Shown here piece after piece: positions 23,817 to 33,400 of a stretch of 64,000 nucleotides of DNA. The first letter of the stretch is position 1, and each line of letters begins with the position of its first letter. The stretch spans positions 1,178,001-1,242,000 of the forward strand of contig OZ238992.1 in the NCBI GenBank assembly GCA_965183885.1, given 5' to 3'. Both the position numbers and the translations under genes were made by a program. The notes under the pieces were generated by a model. The model searched no databases. It was not told the origin of the DNA and saw nothing but the letters and a program-made list of their open reading frames with translations. This DNA comes from UWMA-0277 sp965183885 (GTDB lineage: Bacteria; Bacteroidota; Bacteroidia; Flavobacteriales; BACL11).

Positions 23817-26459
23817 ATGGGTACTATAAAGAAATTCAAAGGAGGCGTACCTCCAACACTCAGAAACGGAGAATGGGCAACCAATGGCAATTATGCGTAT
23901 TTGGGGATGCCCTTTGATGAGTATAAAGTGTTCCAGGGCATTTTTGATTTAAGTGAATCGCAGTCAGTATCAGGTTTTGATTTTGAGCCTGAGCAAAAAG
24001 GTTTCATCATTAAAAAAGATACGCCTTTTTCACAGATTGTAGACTTAATCAATTCATTGCCCAAGGCATTGAAGTACAACGATGATGATGCCACAAGTAT
24101 CAACTTGTTGTTTGAAGATAGTCCGTACATGGATGATACAGGTGCCAGAATTGCATTCCGTGATTTCTCTTACACCATCAACCTAAAACCATTGGCAGAC
24201 AACAGCCAGGTGCTGTTTAATATTGACAATGCTTTCTTGATTAATAACAGCAATGTAAACTTTGAAAAAATCAATTTTCAATACCCTGCATCCAAAGGTG
24301 CATTGGAGCTTTTTAATAGTTCTACTACTCTTAGTGATTGCGGTTTTGAAGCTAAACAAGATGTTGCAGCAGGAGATATTGTTTTCAAAGATTTAGGGCT
24401 AAATAGAATTGTGGTTGTTAGACCATCATTCAAAATGGAAGCCAATAATGTGGGTAGTATTTTCAATGTAATTGAATCGGGAACTACAGCTAACCTAGTT
24501 AACCCAAGGCTTTCAGATTCTGCCTATGCTCCACGAACAGCAGCAGGACTTTTAAAAGGTGGGATTATTATTATTGGTAATGCCAACAATATTAAGCCAT
24601 CGGGCGAAGATGCTTTGCAAACAAGCCCCACATCAAATGAGCATGGCGGTATTGAAATACGAACCACATTTGCGGATAGTATCAGCGGTTCTGTTACTGG
24701 TATTAGCTACAACGACCTTACTGATAAACCAGATTTAGCTTATAAAGCAGATTTGGTAGATGGTCAAATACCATCGGCTCAGCTACCCTCTTATGTCGAT
24801 GATGTATTAGAATATGCAACTCTTGCGGACTTCCCTGAAAGTGGAGAGACAGGCAAGATTTATCTTGATAAGGAAAAGAATAAAACCTATCGTTGGAGTG
24901 GTTCGGAATATATTTTCGTAGGTAATGCTCTAGAATTGGGAGAAACCGAAACTACTGCTCATCGAGGTGACCACGGCAAAGCAGCATACGAACACAGTCA
25001 GGCAGACCATGCTCCGGCTGGTGCTACAAATGGAGCGGATTGGAACGAAAATGTAAGTAATAAGCCTACTACTATATCAGAGGAACAGGCAACCGCAATC
25101 GAAGCCAATACTGAGAAACGTAGTTATCCACAAGCTGATGAAGATAAGCTTTCAGGCATAGAAGAAAATGCCACGAATGGAGCTGACTGGGAATCGAATA
25201 TTGCCAATAAACCAACAACTATTTCAGAAGACCAAGCCACAGCAATTGAGACTAATACTGAAAAACGTTCTTATCCTGAAACGGACGAGAATAAGTTATC
25301 TGGTATTGAAGAAAATGCAACTGTAGGTGCTGATTGGAACGAAAATGTGAGTAACAAACCCACTACCATATCAGAGGAACAGGCAACGGCTATTGAAGCG
25401 AATACAGAAAAGCGTTCTTATCCCGAAACGGATGAAAACAAGTTGTCAGGTATCGAAGAAAATGCAACGGTTGGTGCAGATTGGAATGAGAATGTAAGCA
25501 ATAAGCCTACTACAATATCAGAAGAACAGGCTACCGCTATTGAAGCCAATACCGAGAAACGTAGTTATCCACAAGCTGATGAAGACAAGCTTTCGGGCAT
25601 AGAAGAAAACGCCACGAACGGAGCTGACTGGGAATCGAATATTGCTAATAAACCAACAACTATTTCGGAAGACCAAGCTACAGCAATTGAGGCTAATACT
25701 GAAAAACGTTCTTATCCTGAAACGGACGAGAATAAGTTATCTGGTATTGAAGAGAATGCTACTGCCGGGGCAGATTGGAACGAAAATGTAAGTAATAAGC
25801 CTACTACAATATCAGAAGAACAGGCTACCGCTATTGAAGCCAATACCGAGAAACGTAGTTACCCACAAGCTGATGAAGATAAGCTTTCGGGCATAGAAGA
25901 AAACGCCACGAATGGAGCAGATTGGGAATCAAATATTGCCAATAAACCAACAACTATTACGGAAGAACAAGCTACAGCAATTGAAGCGAATACAGAAAAG
26001 CGTTCTTATCCTGAAACTGATGAAAACAAGTTATCAGGTGTCGAAGAAAATGCCACGGTTGGTGCAGACTGGAATGAAAATGTAAGTAACAAGCCGACTA
26101 CCATATCAGAAGAACAAGCAACGGCCATAGAAGCCAATACAGAAAAACGCAGCTATCCACAAGCTGATGAAGACAAGCTTTCAGGCATTGAGGAAAACGC
26201 AACTGTTGGGGCTGATTGGAATACCAACTTGCAAAATATTCCCGATTTCTTGAAAAAGTTCCTACAGGTATATGCTGATTCAGGAATCTTTTCAGGAGAG
26301 GATTGGGAAGCAAAACTGTCGGAGATTTTAAGCTTCCAAATCAAGTTCATGAAAAACTTCGTGGATGCTGATGTAGACAGCTTTGCTGTAGATGTAGCAG
26401 GAAACAATCTTAAACTGACATTTAAAGACGAAACAGATAAAACCATTACACTTCAATAA
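23817..26459 (+). CDS. fibre or receptor-binding protein with eight tandem 49-residue repeats
   Basis: The product is 880 residues. Residues 1-290 include beta-helix-like strands (INNSNVNFEKINFQYPAS). A linker typical of phage tail fibres follows (TTAHRGDHGKAAYEHSQADH). Then eight 49-residue repeats start with GADW and end with EENAT, followed by a 75-residue C-terminal domain (FVDADVDSFAVDVAGNNLKL). The repeat body (NKPTTISEEQATAIEANT) resembles short fibre repeats of Bacteroidota phages. It should project from the particle and bind the host surface. There is no tail gene nearby, so it may be a vertex spike of a tailless particle. Confidence 0.82.
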   Translation: MGTIKKFKGGVPPTLRNGEWATNGNYAYLGMPFDEYKVFQGIFDLSESQSVSGFDFEPEQKGFIIKKDTPFSQIVDLINSLPKALKYNDDDATSINLLFEDSPYMDDTGARIAFRDFSYTINLKPLADNSQVLFNIDNAFLINNSNVNFEKINFQYPASKGALELFNSSTTLSDCGFEAKQDVAAGDIVFKDLGLNRIVVVRPSFKMEANNVGSIFNVIESGTTANLVNPRLSDSAYAPRTAAGLLKGGIIIIGNANNIKPSGEDALQTSPTSNEHGGIEIRTTFADSISGSVTGISYNDLTDKPDLAYKADLVDGQIPSAQLPSYVDDVLEYATLADFPESGETGKIYLDKEKNKTYRWSGSEYIFVGNALELGETETTAHRGDHGKAAYEHSQADHAPAGATNGADWNENVSNKPTTISEEQATAIEANTEKRSYPQADEDKLSGIEENATNGADWESNIANKPTTISEDQATAIETNTEKRSYPETDENKLSGIEENATVGADWNENVSNKPTTISEEQATAIEANTEKRSYPETDENKLSGIEENATVGADWNENVSNKPTTISEEQATAIEANTEKRSYPQADEDKLSGIEENATNGADWESNIANKPTTISEDQATAIEANTEKRSYPETDENKLSGIEENATAGADWNENVSNKPTTISEEQATAIEANTEKRSYPQADEDKLSGIEENATNGADWESNIANKPTTITEEQATAIEANTEKRSYPETDENKLSGVEENATVGADWNENVSNKPTTISEEQATAIEANTEKRSYPQADEDKLSGIEENATVGADWNTNLQNIPDFLKKFLQVYADSGIFSGEDWEAKLSEILSFQIKFMKNFVDADVDSFAVDVAGNNLKLTFKDETDKTITLQ
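25032..26207 (+). repeat. eight tandem 147-bp repeats inside the fibre gene
   Basis: Units begin at GADW codons; the first is at 25032 and the ninth, partial, at 26208, exactly 8 x 147 bases apart. Two unit types alternate: one with NENVSN and PQADEDK, one with ESNIAN and PETDENK. The third unit combines the front of the first type with the end of the second, which points to recombination between units. Confidence 0.93.
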
Positions 26460-26461
26460 TT

Positions 26462-26962
26462 ATGAAAGCATTAGTTATAGCAAGTCTTTTTACGGCATTT
26501 ATAGCATTAACTGTTTACCTGACTTCAATCATAGCAGTTCACGGCATTCGTAAATCAATTTCGGATAGCAACTATTTCCTACGCAAACCTTACAAACTCG
26601 TATTTGAAATAGTAATGTGGATTTGTGGATTGGCCATCATCATCGCAGGTTTATTCATTAAGGAAACAGCCGATTGGTGGGTTATTGGTGGAGGTATCGG
26701 TATCTTTTTAGTCGGTGTGTTTTCCGATTTTAAGCGAAATATCTTCATTCGAATAGCGCATTACACATCTGCAATCGGTGGATTTACGCTCCTTGGATTA
26801 AGTTACTATTTCAGCTTTGACAATATTGAATACACGATAATTGTAGCCTTGTCTGCTCTTATAGCAAGTGGCTTTGCAGATAAGCGTATTTGGTGTTTGG
26901 AACTAACAATGGCAGCAGAAATATTTATAGGTCTATTCTATTTGGCTCACACAATAATGTAG
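26462..26962 (+). CDS. four-helix membrane protein of unknown function
   Basis: The product is 166 residues with four or five hydrophobic segments (LVIASLFTAFIALTVYLTSI, IVMWICGLAIIIAGLFI, GGGIGIFLVGVFSDF, YTIIVALSALIASGFA, AAEIFIGLFYLAHTIM). No catalytic motif is visible. It lies between the fibre gene and the DNA-modification genes, with gaps of two and nine bases. It could be a particle membrane protein or a superinfection-exclusion protein; both are guesses. Confidence 0.65.
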   Translation: MKALVIASLFTAFIALTVYLTSIIAVHGIRKSISDSNYFLRKPYKLVFEIVMWICGLAIIIAGLFIKETADWWVIGGGIGIFLVGVFSDFKRNIFIRIAHYTSAIGGFTLLGLSYYFSFDNIEYTIIVALSALIASGFADKRIWCLELTMAAEIFIGLFYLAHTIM

Positions 26963-26971
26963 TTCTCATTT

Positions 26972-28783
26972 ATGGATAAAAAGGGCTACATATCAAGAAT
27001 TCGTGAGGACTTGCGCAACGCTCGTAAGCACTCTAAAACCACTATTGAAAGCATTGCCAAAAGCTTCGGTATTTCCAATAAAAACTTGGTGAAAGAGTTT
27101 ACCGAACTGGCAATAATCCTTAACGCAAGAGAGATAGCGCACGATAGTTCGTTAAGTACATACGAAAAATACCTTGATATTGTAGCCCTTTACCAATCAC
27201 AGGTCAATTTATCCATGCGAACAAGCATGAGTGTGTTGATGCAACAATATTCTACTCCGGCACCCATTTCATTCTTGGCATCGAGTTACATTCTTAAATC
27301 AAACAGTTTATCAGGCTACAAAGCTTTTAAGAACATTGTTAAAGGAAGCACCAAAGGGAAAATAGTCGGTAATGCACATCTGACTAATGACAAAAACGAC
27401 TTTCCAAAATACTTAGAACCATCGGCAGGAAATGGACTATTGACCATTGCTTTGCCGTATCATTTCACTCACGTAAATGAGTTGGACGATGTAAGGCTTG
27501 AAAACCTAAAGCAACAGCCTTTTGCCAAGGTCAGCTCTTGGGATGCATTAAAGCCTCCGGCAGCTTACGATAGAAAATTTGATGGTGTAATAACCAATCC
27601 ACCTTTCGGTTCACTCTCTGAACCAATTCTGTTCGGGAAATTTAAGATTAAACGCCTGGAACATGCAATGGCTTTGAATGCCTTGCGATGCATGAAAGAT
27701 GATGGCAAAGCAGCCATTATCATCGGTGGTCATACTACTTGGGATGAGCAAGGCAGAGTAACTGCCGGGAATAACAGAATCTTTCTGAACTACCTCTATC
27801 ATTTTTACAATGTAGAAGACATTATTCTGATTAACGGCAAAAAACTTTACTCCAGACAAGGAACATCAATCAATACCCGATTGATTTTGATTAATGGAGC
27901 AAAGGAAACACCAGGAGGCGCAGCTCCGCTTAAAAATAAATTGCATAGTACCGTTGTCAATAGCCATGAAGAGCTTTGGGATAGAGTTGGATTAGAAAAC
28001 AACTCAACTTCTTCTGGTCCTAAAACTAAAACCATAAAGAAAGATGTTAAAATCATTAAGCTTCGAGCAAAGGCAATTCTCATTAAGCAAAAGCAATTAT
28101 CTCTAGGAAAGCTTCCAATAACTAACCAACCACTTCGTATTTTGGTAGCTTGTGAGGAAAGCCAAACCGTAACAAAAGCACTTCGCAGTCGAGGACACGA
28201 AGCGTTTAGTTGTGATGTTGTACCAACCACAGGCAAACACCCTGAATGGCACATTCAAGATGATGTATTAAATCAATTGGATAAAGGCTGGGATATGATG
28301 ATTGCCTTTCCTCCATGCACCTATCTTACTGTATCAGGCAATGCATGGATGCACGACCCGGAACGTCAAAAGGAACGCAAGAAAGCATTGGCTTTTATCC
28401 GTAAATTGATGAAAGCTCCTATTGATAAAATTGCCATTGAAAACCCCATTGGTGTTATAAGTACCGCCATCCGCAAGCCTGACCAAATCATTCAGCCATA
28501 CTACTTTGGCGACAATGCAAAGAAATCAACTTGTTTGTGGTTAAAGAACTTACCTCTGCTAGAACCAACCGACATGCTTGATGAAGACCAATTGGAATAC
28601 AAGCATTGGTACGACAAAAAGAAAAAGCGTTGGAGACGGCAACCACTTTGGTACTACAAAGCAAGGGATTTAAGCGATGAAGAAAGACGTAGGGTTCGCA
28701 GTAAAACCTTTCAGGGAATTGCAGATGCAATGGCTGACCAATGGACAGTAGAACAGCATATAAATAACAGAAAAACTGCCTAG
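26972..28783 (+). CDS. fused N6-adenine and C5-cytosine-type DNA methyltransferases joined by a basic tag-like linker
   Basis: The product is 603 residues. The N-terminal half starts with a helical region and a methyltransferase fold: YLEPSAGNGLLTIAL (SAM site) and VITNPPFGSLSE with the catalytic NPPF at residues 209-212, typical of adenine methylases. A linker at about 361-377 reads IKLRAKAILIKQKQL. The second half is a different SAM enzyme: RILVACEESQTVTKALRSRG, then MIAFPPCTYLTVSGN with Pro-Pro-Cys at 447-449 and an IAIENP motif, as in phage cytosine-methylase-like proteins. No restriction enzyme is adjacent, so it may protect element DNA. The linker matches the C-terminal tag of three neighbouring proteins. 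Confidence 0.83.
   Translation: MDKKGYISRIREDLRNARKHSKTTIESIAKSFGISNKNLVKEFTELAIILNAREIAHDSSLSTYEKYLDIVALYQSQVNLSMRTSMSVLMQQYSTPAPISFLASSYILKSNSLSGYKAFKNIVKGSTKGKIVGNAHLTNDKNDFPKYLEPSAGNGLLTIALPYHFTHVNELDDVRLENLKQQPFAKVSSWDALKPPAAYDRKFDGVITNPPFGSLSEPILFGKFKIKRLEHAMALNALRCMKDDGKAAIIIGGHTTWDEQGRVTAGNNRIFLNYLYHFYNVEDIILINGKKLYSRQGTSINTRLILINGAKETPGGAAPLKNKLHSTVVNSHEELWDRVGLENNSTSSGPKTKTIKKDVKIIKLRAKAILIKQKQLSLGKLPITNQPLRILVACEESQTVTKALRSRGHEAFSCDVVPTTGKHPEWHIQDDVLNQLDKGWDMMIAFPPCTYLTVSGNAWMHDPERQKERKKALAFIRKLMKAPIDKIAIENPIGVISTAIRKPDQIIQPYYFGDNAKKSTCLWLKNLPLLEPTDMLDEDQLEYKHWYDKKKKRWRRQPLWYYKARDLSDEERRRVRSKTFQGIADAMADQWTVEQHINNRKTA
28058..28080 (+). repeat. first copy of 23-bp direct repeat encoding the shared basic tag
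   Basis: The 23 bases starting AAGCTTCGAGC are identical to those at 33308-33330, in the same reading frame. They encode KLRAKAI plus one base pair of the next codon. Here they fall in the linker of the fused methyltransferase; there they fall near the C-terminus of the helicase. Confidence 0.85.
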
Positions 28784-28785
28784 CC

Positions 28786-29475
28786 ATGAAGATACTGAAC
28801 TTATATAGTGGCTTGGGCGGAAACCGCAAATTATGGAAAGGCGTTAGCGTGACTGCCGTTGAGAATAACGAGCAGATAGCAGTCGTTTACAAAAAGCATT
28901 TTCCCAATGATAAGATTGTGATTGGTGATGCACATGATTACCTGGTCCGCAATTTTCGTGACTATGATTTTATTTGGAGCAGTCCACCGTGTCAGAGCCA
29001 CAGCAAGATGATGAGAGCCACACGGCACACCATCAACAAATATCCTGACTTAAAACTCTATGAAGAAATCCTTTTACTTAAATACTTCTTCAAGGGCAAT
29101 TGGGTAGTTGAAAATGTTGCTCCCTACTACGAACCACTTATTGAACCGACCGCCAAAATCGGAAGACATCTGTTTTGGAGCAATAACCATATCGAGGCGA
29201 TTGATATTCCCGGAATCAAAGGCATTTTTTCAGCTACACCAGAGGAGCTTAAAAAGCAATTGGGTTTCAGCTACAAGGGAAATATCTACTACAAGGGCAA
29301 CCATGACGGTGGGCAAGTTTTACGCAATTGTGTACACCCGAAACTTGGACTGCATGTACTCAATCAGGTTAGTAATGGTAAAGCAAAAAGGAAAGCTTTC
29401 ATTCAGCAGAATCAGATAAAGGCAAGGGCAATCGAATTAAAACAGAAGCAGTATGAAACAAACAATAGCATTTAG
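28786..29475 (+). CDS. C5-cytosine DNA methyltransferase
   Basis: The product is 229 residues, short for the family but with the core motifs: KILNLYSGLGGNRKLW (SAM motif I), an AVENN motif, the catalytic SSPPCQSHS (Pro-Cys at 68-69) and VVENV at 107-111. A separate target-recognition domain is small, as in compact phage enzymes. The C-terminus carries a diverged copy of the shared tag (IKARAIELKQKQY). The gene starts two bases after the previous stop and overlaps the helicase gene by 23 bases. It likely methylates element DNA against host restriction. Confidence 0.87.
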   Translation: MKILNLYSGLGGNRKLWKGVSVTAVENNEQIAVVYKKHFPNDKIVIGDAHDYLVRNFRDYDFIWSSPPCQSHSKMMRATRHTINKYPDLKLYEEILLLKYFFKGNWVVENVAPYYEPLIEPTAKIGRHLFWSNNHIEAIDIPGIKGIFSATPEELKKQLGFSYKGNIYYKGNHDGGQVLRNCVHPKLGLHVLNQVSNGKAKRKAFIQQNQIKARAIELKQKQYETNNSI

Positions 29476-32400
29476 TAAGAACAGCATTACCATAAAATTT
29501 GGTAGCGTTCCACCTTTACATATATCGGCAAGGCTTATTGAATTGGGTTTTAAAACCACTAACAACAAAAATTTTGTCCGCACCAAAAAACTGGCTCAAA
29601 ATGAACATGAATATCTACAAGGAATGTTCGGGCATAAAGGCTTGGGTATGGCATATATCCCCACAGCCGAAAAAGGTTTCATCCTGGATACGACTGTACC
29701 CGATTCTATGGGACATGAAATGCACATTGCCATTCGTAAAATCAAGAAAAGTATTGGGATGCCTCTGTTTGACTTCGTTGCAGAGAAACTCGATTACGAG
29801 AATGACGACTTGGTAAAATCCCTTTCGTGCGAACAGATTGATGCTGTATCATTAGCTATTTACAATATTGAAAAACGTAAACAAGGCATTATCGTTGGCG
29901 ACCAAACAGGGATTGGCAAAGGCAGAACGGCAGCAGCTTTAATTCGCTATGGTGTAAAAAGTGGTGTGCAACCTGTTTTCTTATCCGAAAAGCCCAACCT
30001 ATTTACTGACTTGTACCGTGATTTATCAGACATTGGAAGCTCTGCCCTGGTTCCGTTTATTGTGAATACCAAGGAGAGCAAAACCAATATCAAGGACAAA
30101 AGTGGAGAAATCATTTATTCTGCTCCCGAAAAACCAACCCAAGAACGAATTATTAAGAGTAAGAAAGCACCCAATAACTACAATTTCATTTGTGCTACTT
30201 ATTCTCAATTCAATCAACCAAAGAAACCTGCTAAACAAGAGTTTTTACGCTCCGTTGCCTCTGGTAATATCATTATCATGGACGAAGCGCATAATGCTTC
30301 GGGTAGCTCCAATACAGGCGAATTTATGCAAGATGTATTGCGCCAAACTAAAGGAGTTTGCTTCCTGTCTGCAACATTTGCTAAGCGTCCTGACAACATG
30401 CCGATTTATGCTCAAAAAACATCCATGAGCGATGCCAATATGAGCAAAGAGGATTTGGTTGAAGCGATAATGAAAGGCGGTGTAGCCTTACAAGAAGTTT
30501 TAGCTGCACAGCTTGTGAGTGAGGGACAAATGATAAGACGTGAACGTTCTTTTGAGGGCGTGGAAGTAAACTACATCGAGCTAAAGGAAAAAGCCAAAGA
30601 ACAGGCTGATATTGCTGATAAAGTAACGGCTATCATTCGTGATATTATAGGCTTCCAAGAGAAGTACATTAATAAACAAGTTAAGGAGCTAGACGGCATA
30701 GCAGCAGCCGAGGGAAAGGAAGTTGAAACCCGAAAAGGAACAAGCAAAGCTGGGGTTGACAATGTACCTTACTTCTCAAAAGTCTTCAATGTCATTAACC
30801 AACTGCTATTTAGTATTAACGCTTCCGATGTTGCCGACCATGCTATCAAAAGGCTCAAAGATGGAAAGAAACCAATCATTGCTTTTGCCTCCACAATGGG
30901 AAGCTTTTTAGAAGGCATGGCAAAACCCGATGATGTAATTAATGGAGACTTTTCTACTGTCTTGGAAAAAGGATTGGATTCAGTTCTCCGATATACCGAG
31001 AAAGATATTGATGGCGAAGGCAAGGGCAAAACATTTAATATATCTGATTTGCCCGAAGAAGCTCAATTGGCTTACCATGATATTATCAGGCGAATAGAAC
31101 AAGCTTCAACAGGCATTACAATAAGCCCCCTGGACCTGATTATCCAAAAAATCAAAGAAGCCGGCTATTCGGTTGGCGAAGTAACAGGACGTAAACTTTG
31201 TGTTCAGTACAAATCCATTAAAACCAAGAATACGACTGCATTGGTGATGAGCCGAAAAAAAGAAAACACAGCCGATTTATTCCGTCAGTTCAATGATAAT
31301 GAAATTGACTGCTTACTAATCAATCAAAGCGGTTCAACAGGAGCTTCGGCACATGCCATCGTTACCGATAAAGTGTCAGCTGATAAAGTTAAGCAGCGTG
31401 TGATGGTGATACTCCAACCAGAACTGAATATCAATACAGAGATTCAAAAGCGTGGTCGCATCAATCGAACAGGTCAGATAATGAAACCGATTTACGATTA
31501 CATTATTTCAGCTATCCCGGCACAAAAACGGTTTATGATGATGCTCAAAAAGAAGCTGAAATCATTGGATGCAAATACCACTTCCAATCAAAAGAGCAGT
31601 AAGTCACAATTGGAATCTGACGACTTCTTGAATAAGTACGGTGACAAAGTGGTACGCCAATACATGTTGGAAAATGAAGAGCTAAACAAAGCTTTAGATA
31701 ACCCTCTTAAATTTGAAGGTAAGGACAGCGATGGGACACCAACCGAAGGCGATGCGTCAAAGGTTACTGGTCGTGTAGCTGTTCTTTCAGTCAAGGAACA
31801 GGAGAAGTTTTACAGCGAAATTATTGAGCGATACAACGACTACATTGAATACCTCAAGCAAGCCGATGAGTACGACCTTGAAGTGGAGATATTGAACCTC
31901 AAAGCAGAATCCGTTGATAAGAACGTAGTGATTGCCGGGAAAGGTGGACGTTCGGTTTTTGGTAATGATACTTTGCTTGAAAAGTGTGAATGTAATGTAC
32001 TCAAAAAGCCTTATGGCAAGCCTGAACTAGAAAAGCTGATTAAGAAATATCTAAATGGAAAACACCCTGACAGCATTTCTGAAGAAATCGTTTCAGCTCA
32101 CGAAAAGTATGTGCAAAACAAGCTAACTGGTGATTTAAAGGATTTAGAAACCAAGTATAAAGACTTGTTAGATGGTATTACCGATGAGAAAGGTTATCAG
32201 AAGATTCCTGTGTTTGAAAAGCACAAACGAATGGAATATATCACCGAGCGTGAAGATGAAATCATTAAAGCAAAAGGGCTTGATACCACTCGAATAAAAA
32301 CACAAAGCGAAAACCGTAAACGCTACTTGAACAACTTTTTCAAATACTTTAGAGTTGGGCATGGCTATTTCTATCCAGCGGTAAGTTTTGAAACCGATAG

Positions 32401-33400
32401 CAGCGATAATTCCTATTGCATCTTTTTAGGTTTTGATATTAACCCCAAACACAAGAATCCTTATGCTCCATCATCGGTAAAGTTGCGTTTTGCCATTTCA
32501 GACAGCCGTAAATATATCGTTCTTGCTGCATCGGGAGATACAGCCAAAGAAGTTGAGCGAATTATGAGCCGTAGTATGCAGCTCACATCAAGCCAAAAAG
32601 AAATACTAATTGACAGATGGGATGAAGCCATTAAAGCCTTTACAGCCGATAGACAAAATCGCTACATCGTTACAGGAAACATACTACAAGGTGCTGCGGA
32701 CTTTTCAGGCAAGCTGGTAAGCTTTACTACCAAAGGTAGAGGTGTTCAAAAAGGGATTCTAATGTCAGAGGCATGGTCGCCAGACAACAACGATAATAAG
32801 GCTGATAACTATGTAGTAGCTCCGATAGCAAAGCTTCAAAAACACATTATGAGCCTACGTAATGGCTCAACCATTGCCACCGAAAACAGAATTACAATAG
32901 CCAGGCATTATGATGATACTTTCAAGGTCATCATGCCCAAAACTAAAAGCCACATCCCGATATACACCGACAAAGAAGTCGTAAAGCTTTTAGTCAATAA
33001 TCGCGATGGTTTTGAAATGGTATCGGGCAATATGAAAGCTTCGGTAGAAGAAAGTAAAATGCCAAAGTTGATTAACCTACTTGGGGAACGGTTCAGCTTA
33101 TCGGTTAAAATTCCACGCCATTATTACGATGAATATTTGGATAAAGGAACAAAACGAAGCAACGCAACTGACAGCCTTACCAATGAGGCAATGCAGATGT
33201 TTGAGCAAGACAAAAAGGAGTTCCCCAAACGACTGGCCAAACAAAAGCAAAATGCACCCAAGGGCAAAAAGATAAAGCTTGACAATGGAAAGCAATTGAA
33301 GCTAGTAAAGCTTCGAGCAAAGGCAATTCTTATAAAGCAGAAACAGCTTCGAGCAGTAGCCGGGCTTGGTACTCATCCTAAAATCAAGACCATACTATGA
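29453..33400 (+). CDS. strawberry-notch-type superfamily 2 helicase/ATPase, polyvalent-protein type
   Basis: The product is 1315 residues. The Walker A motif is GDQTGIGKGRTAAALI (about 149-164), with the Gly-Lys-Gly-Arg variant usual in the SNO family. The DEAH box reads IIIMDEAHNASGSS (Asp277). The second helicase domain ends in IQKRGRINRTGQIMKPIYDY with the arginine finger region of motif VI. About 550 further residues follow the helicase core; I recognise no domain in them. The C-terminus has the shared tag KLRAKAILIKQKQL from about residue 1286. SNO helicases are frequent in large phage and plasmid polyvalent proteins that act on incoming DNA. Its stop overlaps the next ATG (ATGA at 33397). 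Confidence 0.86.
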   Translation: MKQTIAFSKNSITIKFGSVPPLHISARLIELGFKTTNNKNFVRTKKLAQNEHEYLQGMFGHKGLGMAYIPTAEKGFILDTTVPDSMGHEMHIAIRKIKKSIGMPLFDFVAEKLDYENDDLVKSLSCEQIDAVSLAIYNIEKRKQGIIVGDQTGIGKGRTAAALIRYGVKSGVQPVFLSEKPNLFTDLYRDLSDIGSSALVPFIVNTKESKTNIKDKSGEIIYSAPEKPTQERIIKSKKAPNNYNFICATYSQFNQPKKPAKQEFLRSVASGNIIIMDEAHNASGSSNTGEFMQDVLRQTKGVCFLSATFAKRPDNMPIYAQKTSMSDANMSKEDLVEAIMKGGVALQEVLAAQLVSEGQMIRRERSFEGVEVNYIELKEKAKEQADIADKVTAIIRDIIGFQEKYINKQVKELDGIAAAEGKEVETRKGTSKAGVDNVPYFSKVFNVINQLLFSINASDVADHAIKRLKDGKKPIIAFASTMGSFLEGMAKPDDVINGDFSTVLEKGLDSVLRYTEKDIDGEGKGKTFNISDLPEEAQLAYHDIIRRIEQASTGITISPLDLIIQKIKEAGYSVGEVTGRKLCVQYKSIKTKNTTALVMSRKKENTADLFRQFNDNEIDCLLINQSGSTGASAHAIVTDKVSADKVKQRVMVILQPELNINTEIQKRGRINRTGQIMKPIYDYIISAIPAQKRFMMMLKKKLKSLDANTTSNQKSSKSQLESDDFLNKYGDKVVRQYMLENEELNKALDNPLKFEGKDSDGTPTEGDASKVTGRVAVLSVKEQEKFYSEIIERYNDYIEYLKQADEYDLEVEILNLKAESVDKNVVIAGKGGRSVFGNDTLLEKCECNVLKKPYGKPELEKLIKKYLNGKHPDSISEEIVSAHEKYVQNKLTGDLKDLETKYKDLLDGITDEKGYQKIPVFEKHKRMEYITEREDEIIKAKGLDTTRIKTQSENRKRYLNNFFKYFRVGHGYFYPAVSFETDSSDNSYCIFLGFDINPKHKNPYAPSSVKLRFAISDSRKYIVLAASGDTAKEVERIMSRSMQLTSSQKEILIDRWDEAIKAFTADRQNRYIVTGNILQGAADFSGKLVSFTTKGRGVQKGILMSEAWSPDNNDNKADNYVVAPIAKLQKHIMSLRNGSTIATENRITIARHYDDTFKVIMPKTKSHIPIYTDKEVVKLLVNNRDGFEMVSGNMKASVEESKMPKLINLLGERFSLSVKIPRHYYDEYLDKGTKRSNATDSLTNEAMQMFEQDKKEFPKRLAKQKQNAPKGKKIKLDNGKQLKLVKLRAKAILIKQKQLRAVAGLGTHPKIKTIL
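33308..33330 (+). repeat. second copy of 23-bp direct repeat encoding the shared basic tag
   Basis: Identical over 23 bases to 28058-28080 and in the same frame relative to its gene. The identity at third codon positions suggests a recent duplication or conversion, or selection on the DNA. Confidence 0.85.

Noticed and set aside
25032..26207. Regular repeats that could suggest a CRISPR array
   Set aside because: The units are 147 bp, lie in one open frame and encode a fibre repeat; there are no unique spacers and no cas genes.
26972..29475. Restriction-modification system
   Set aside because: Three methyltransferase domains are present but no adjacent endonuclease or specificity subunit; self-protection of the element is a simpler reading.
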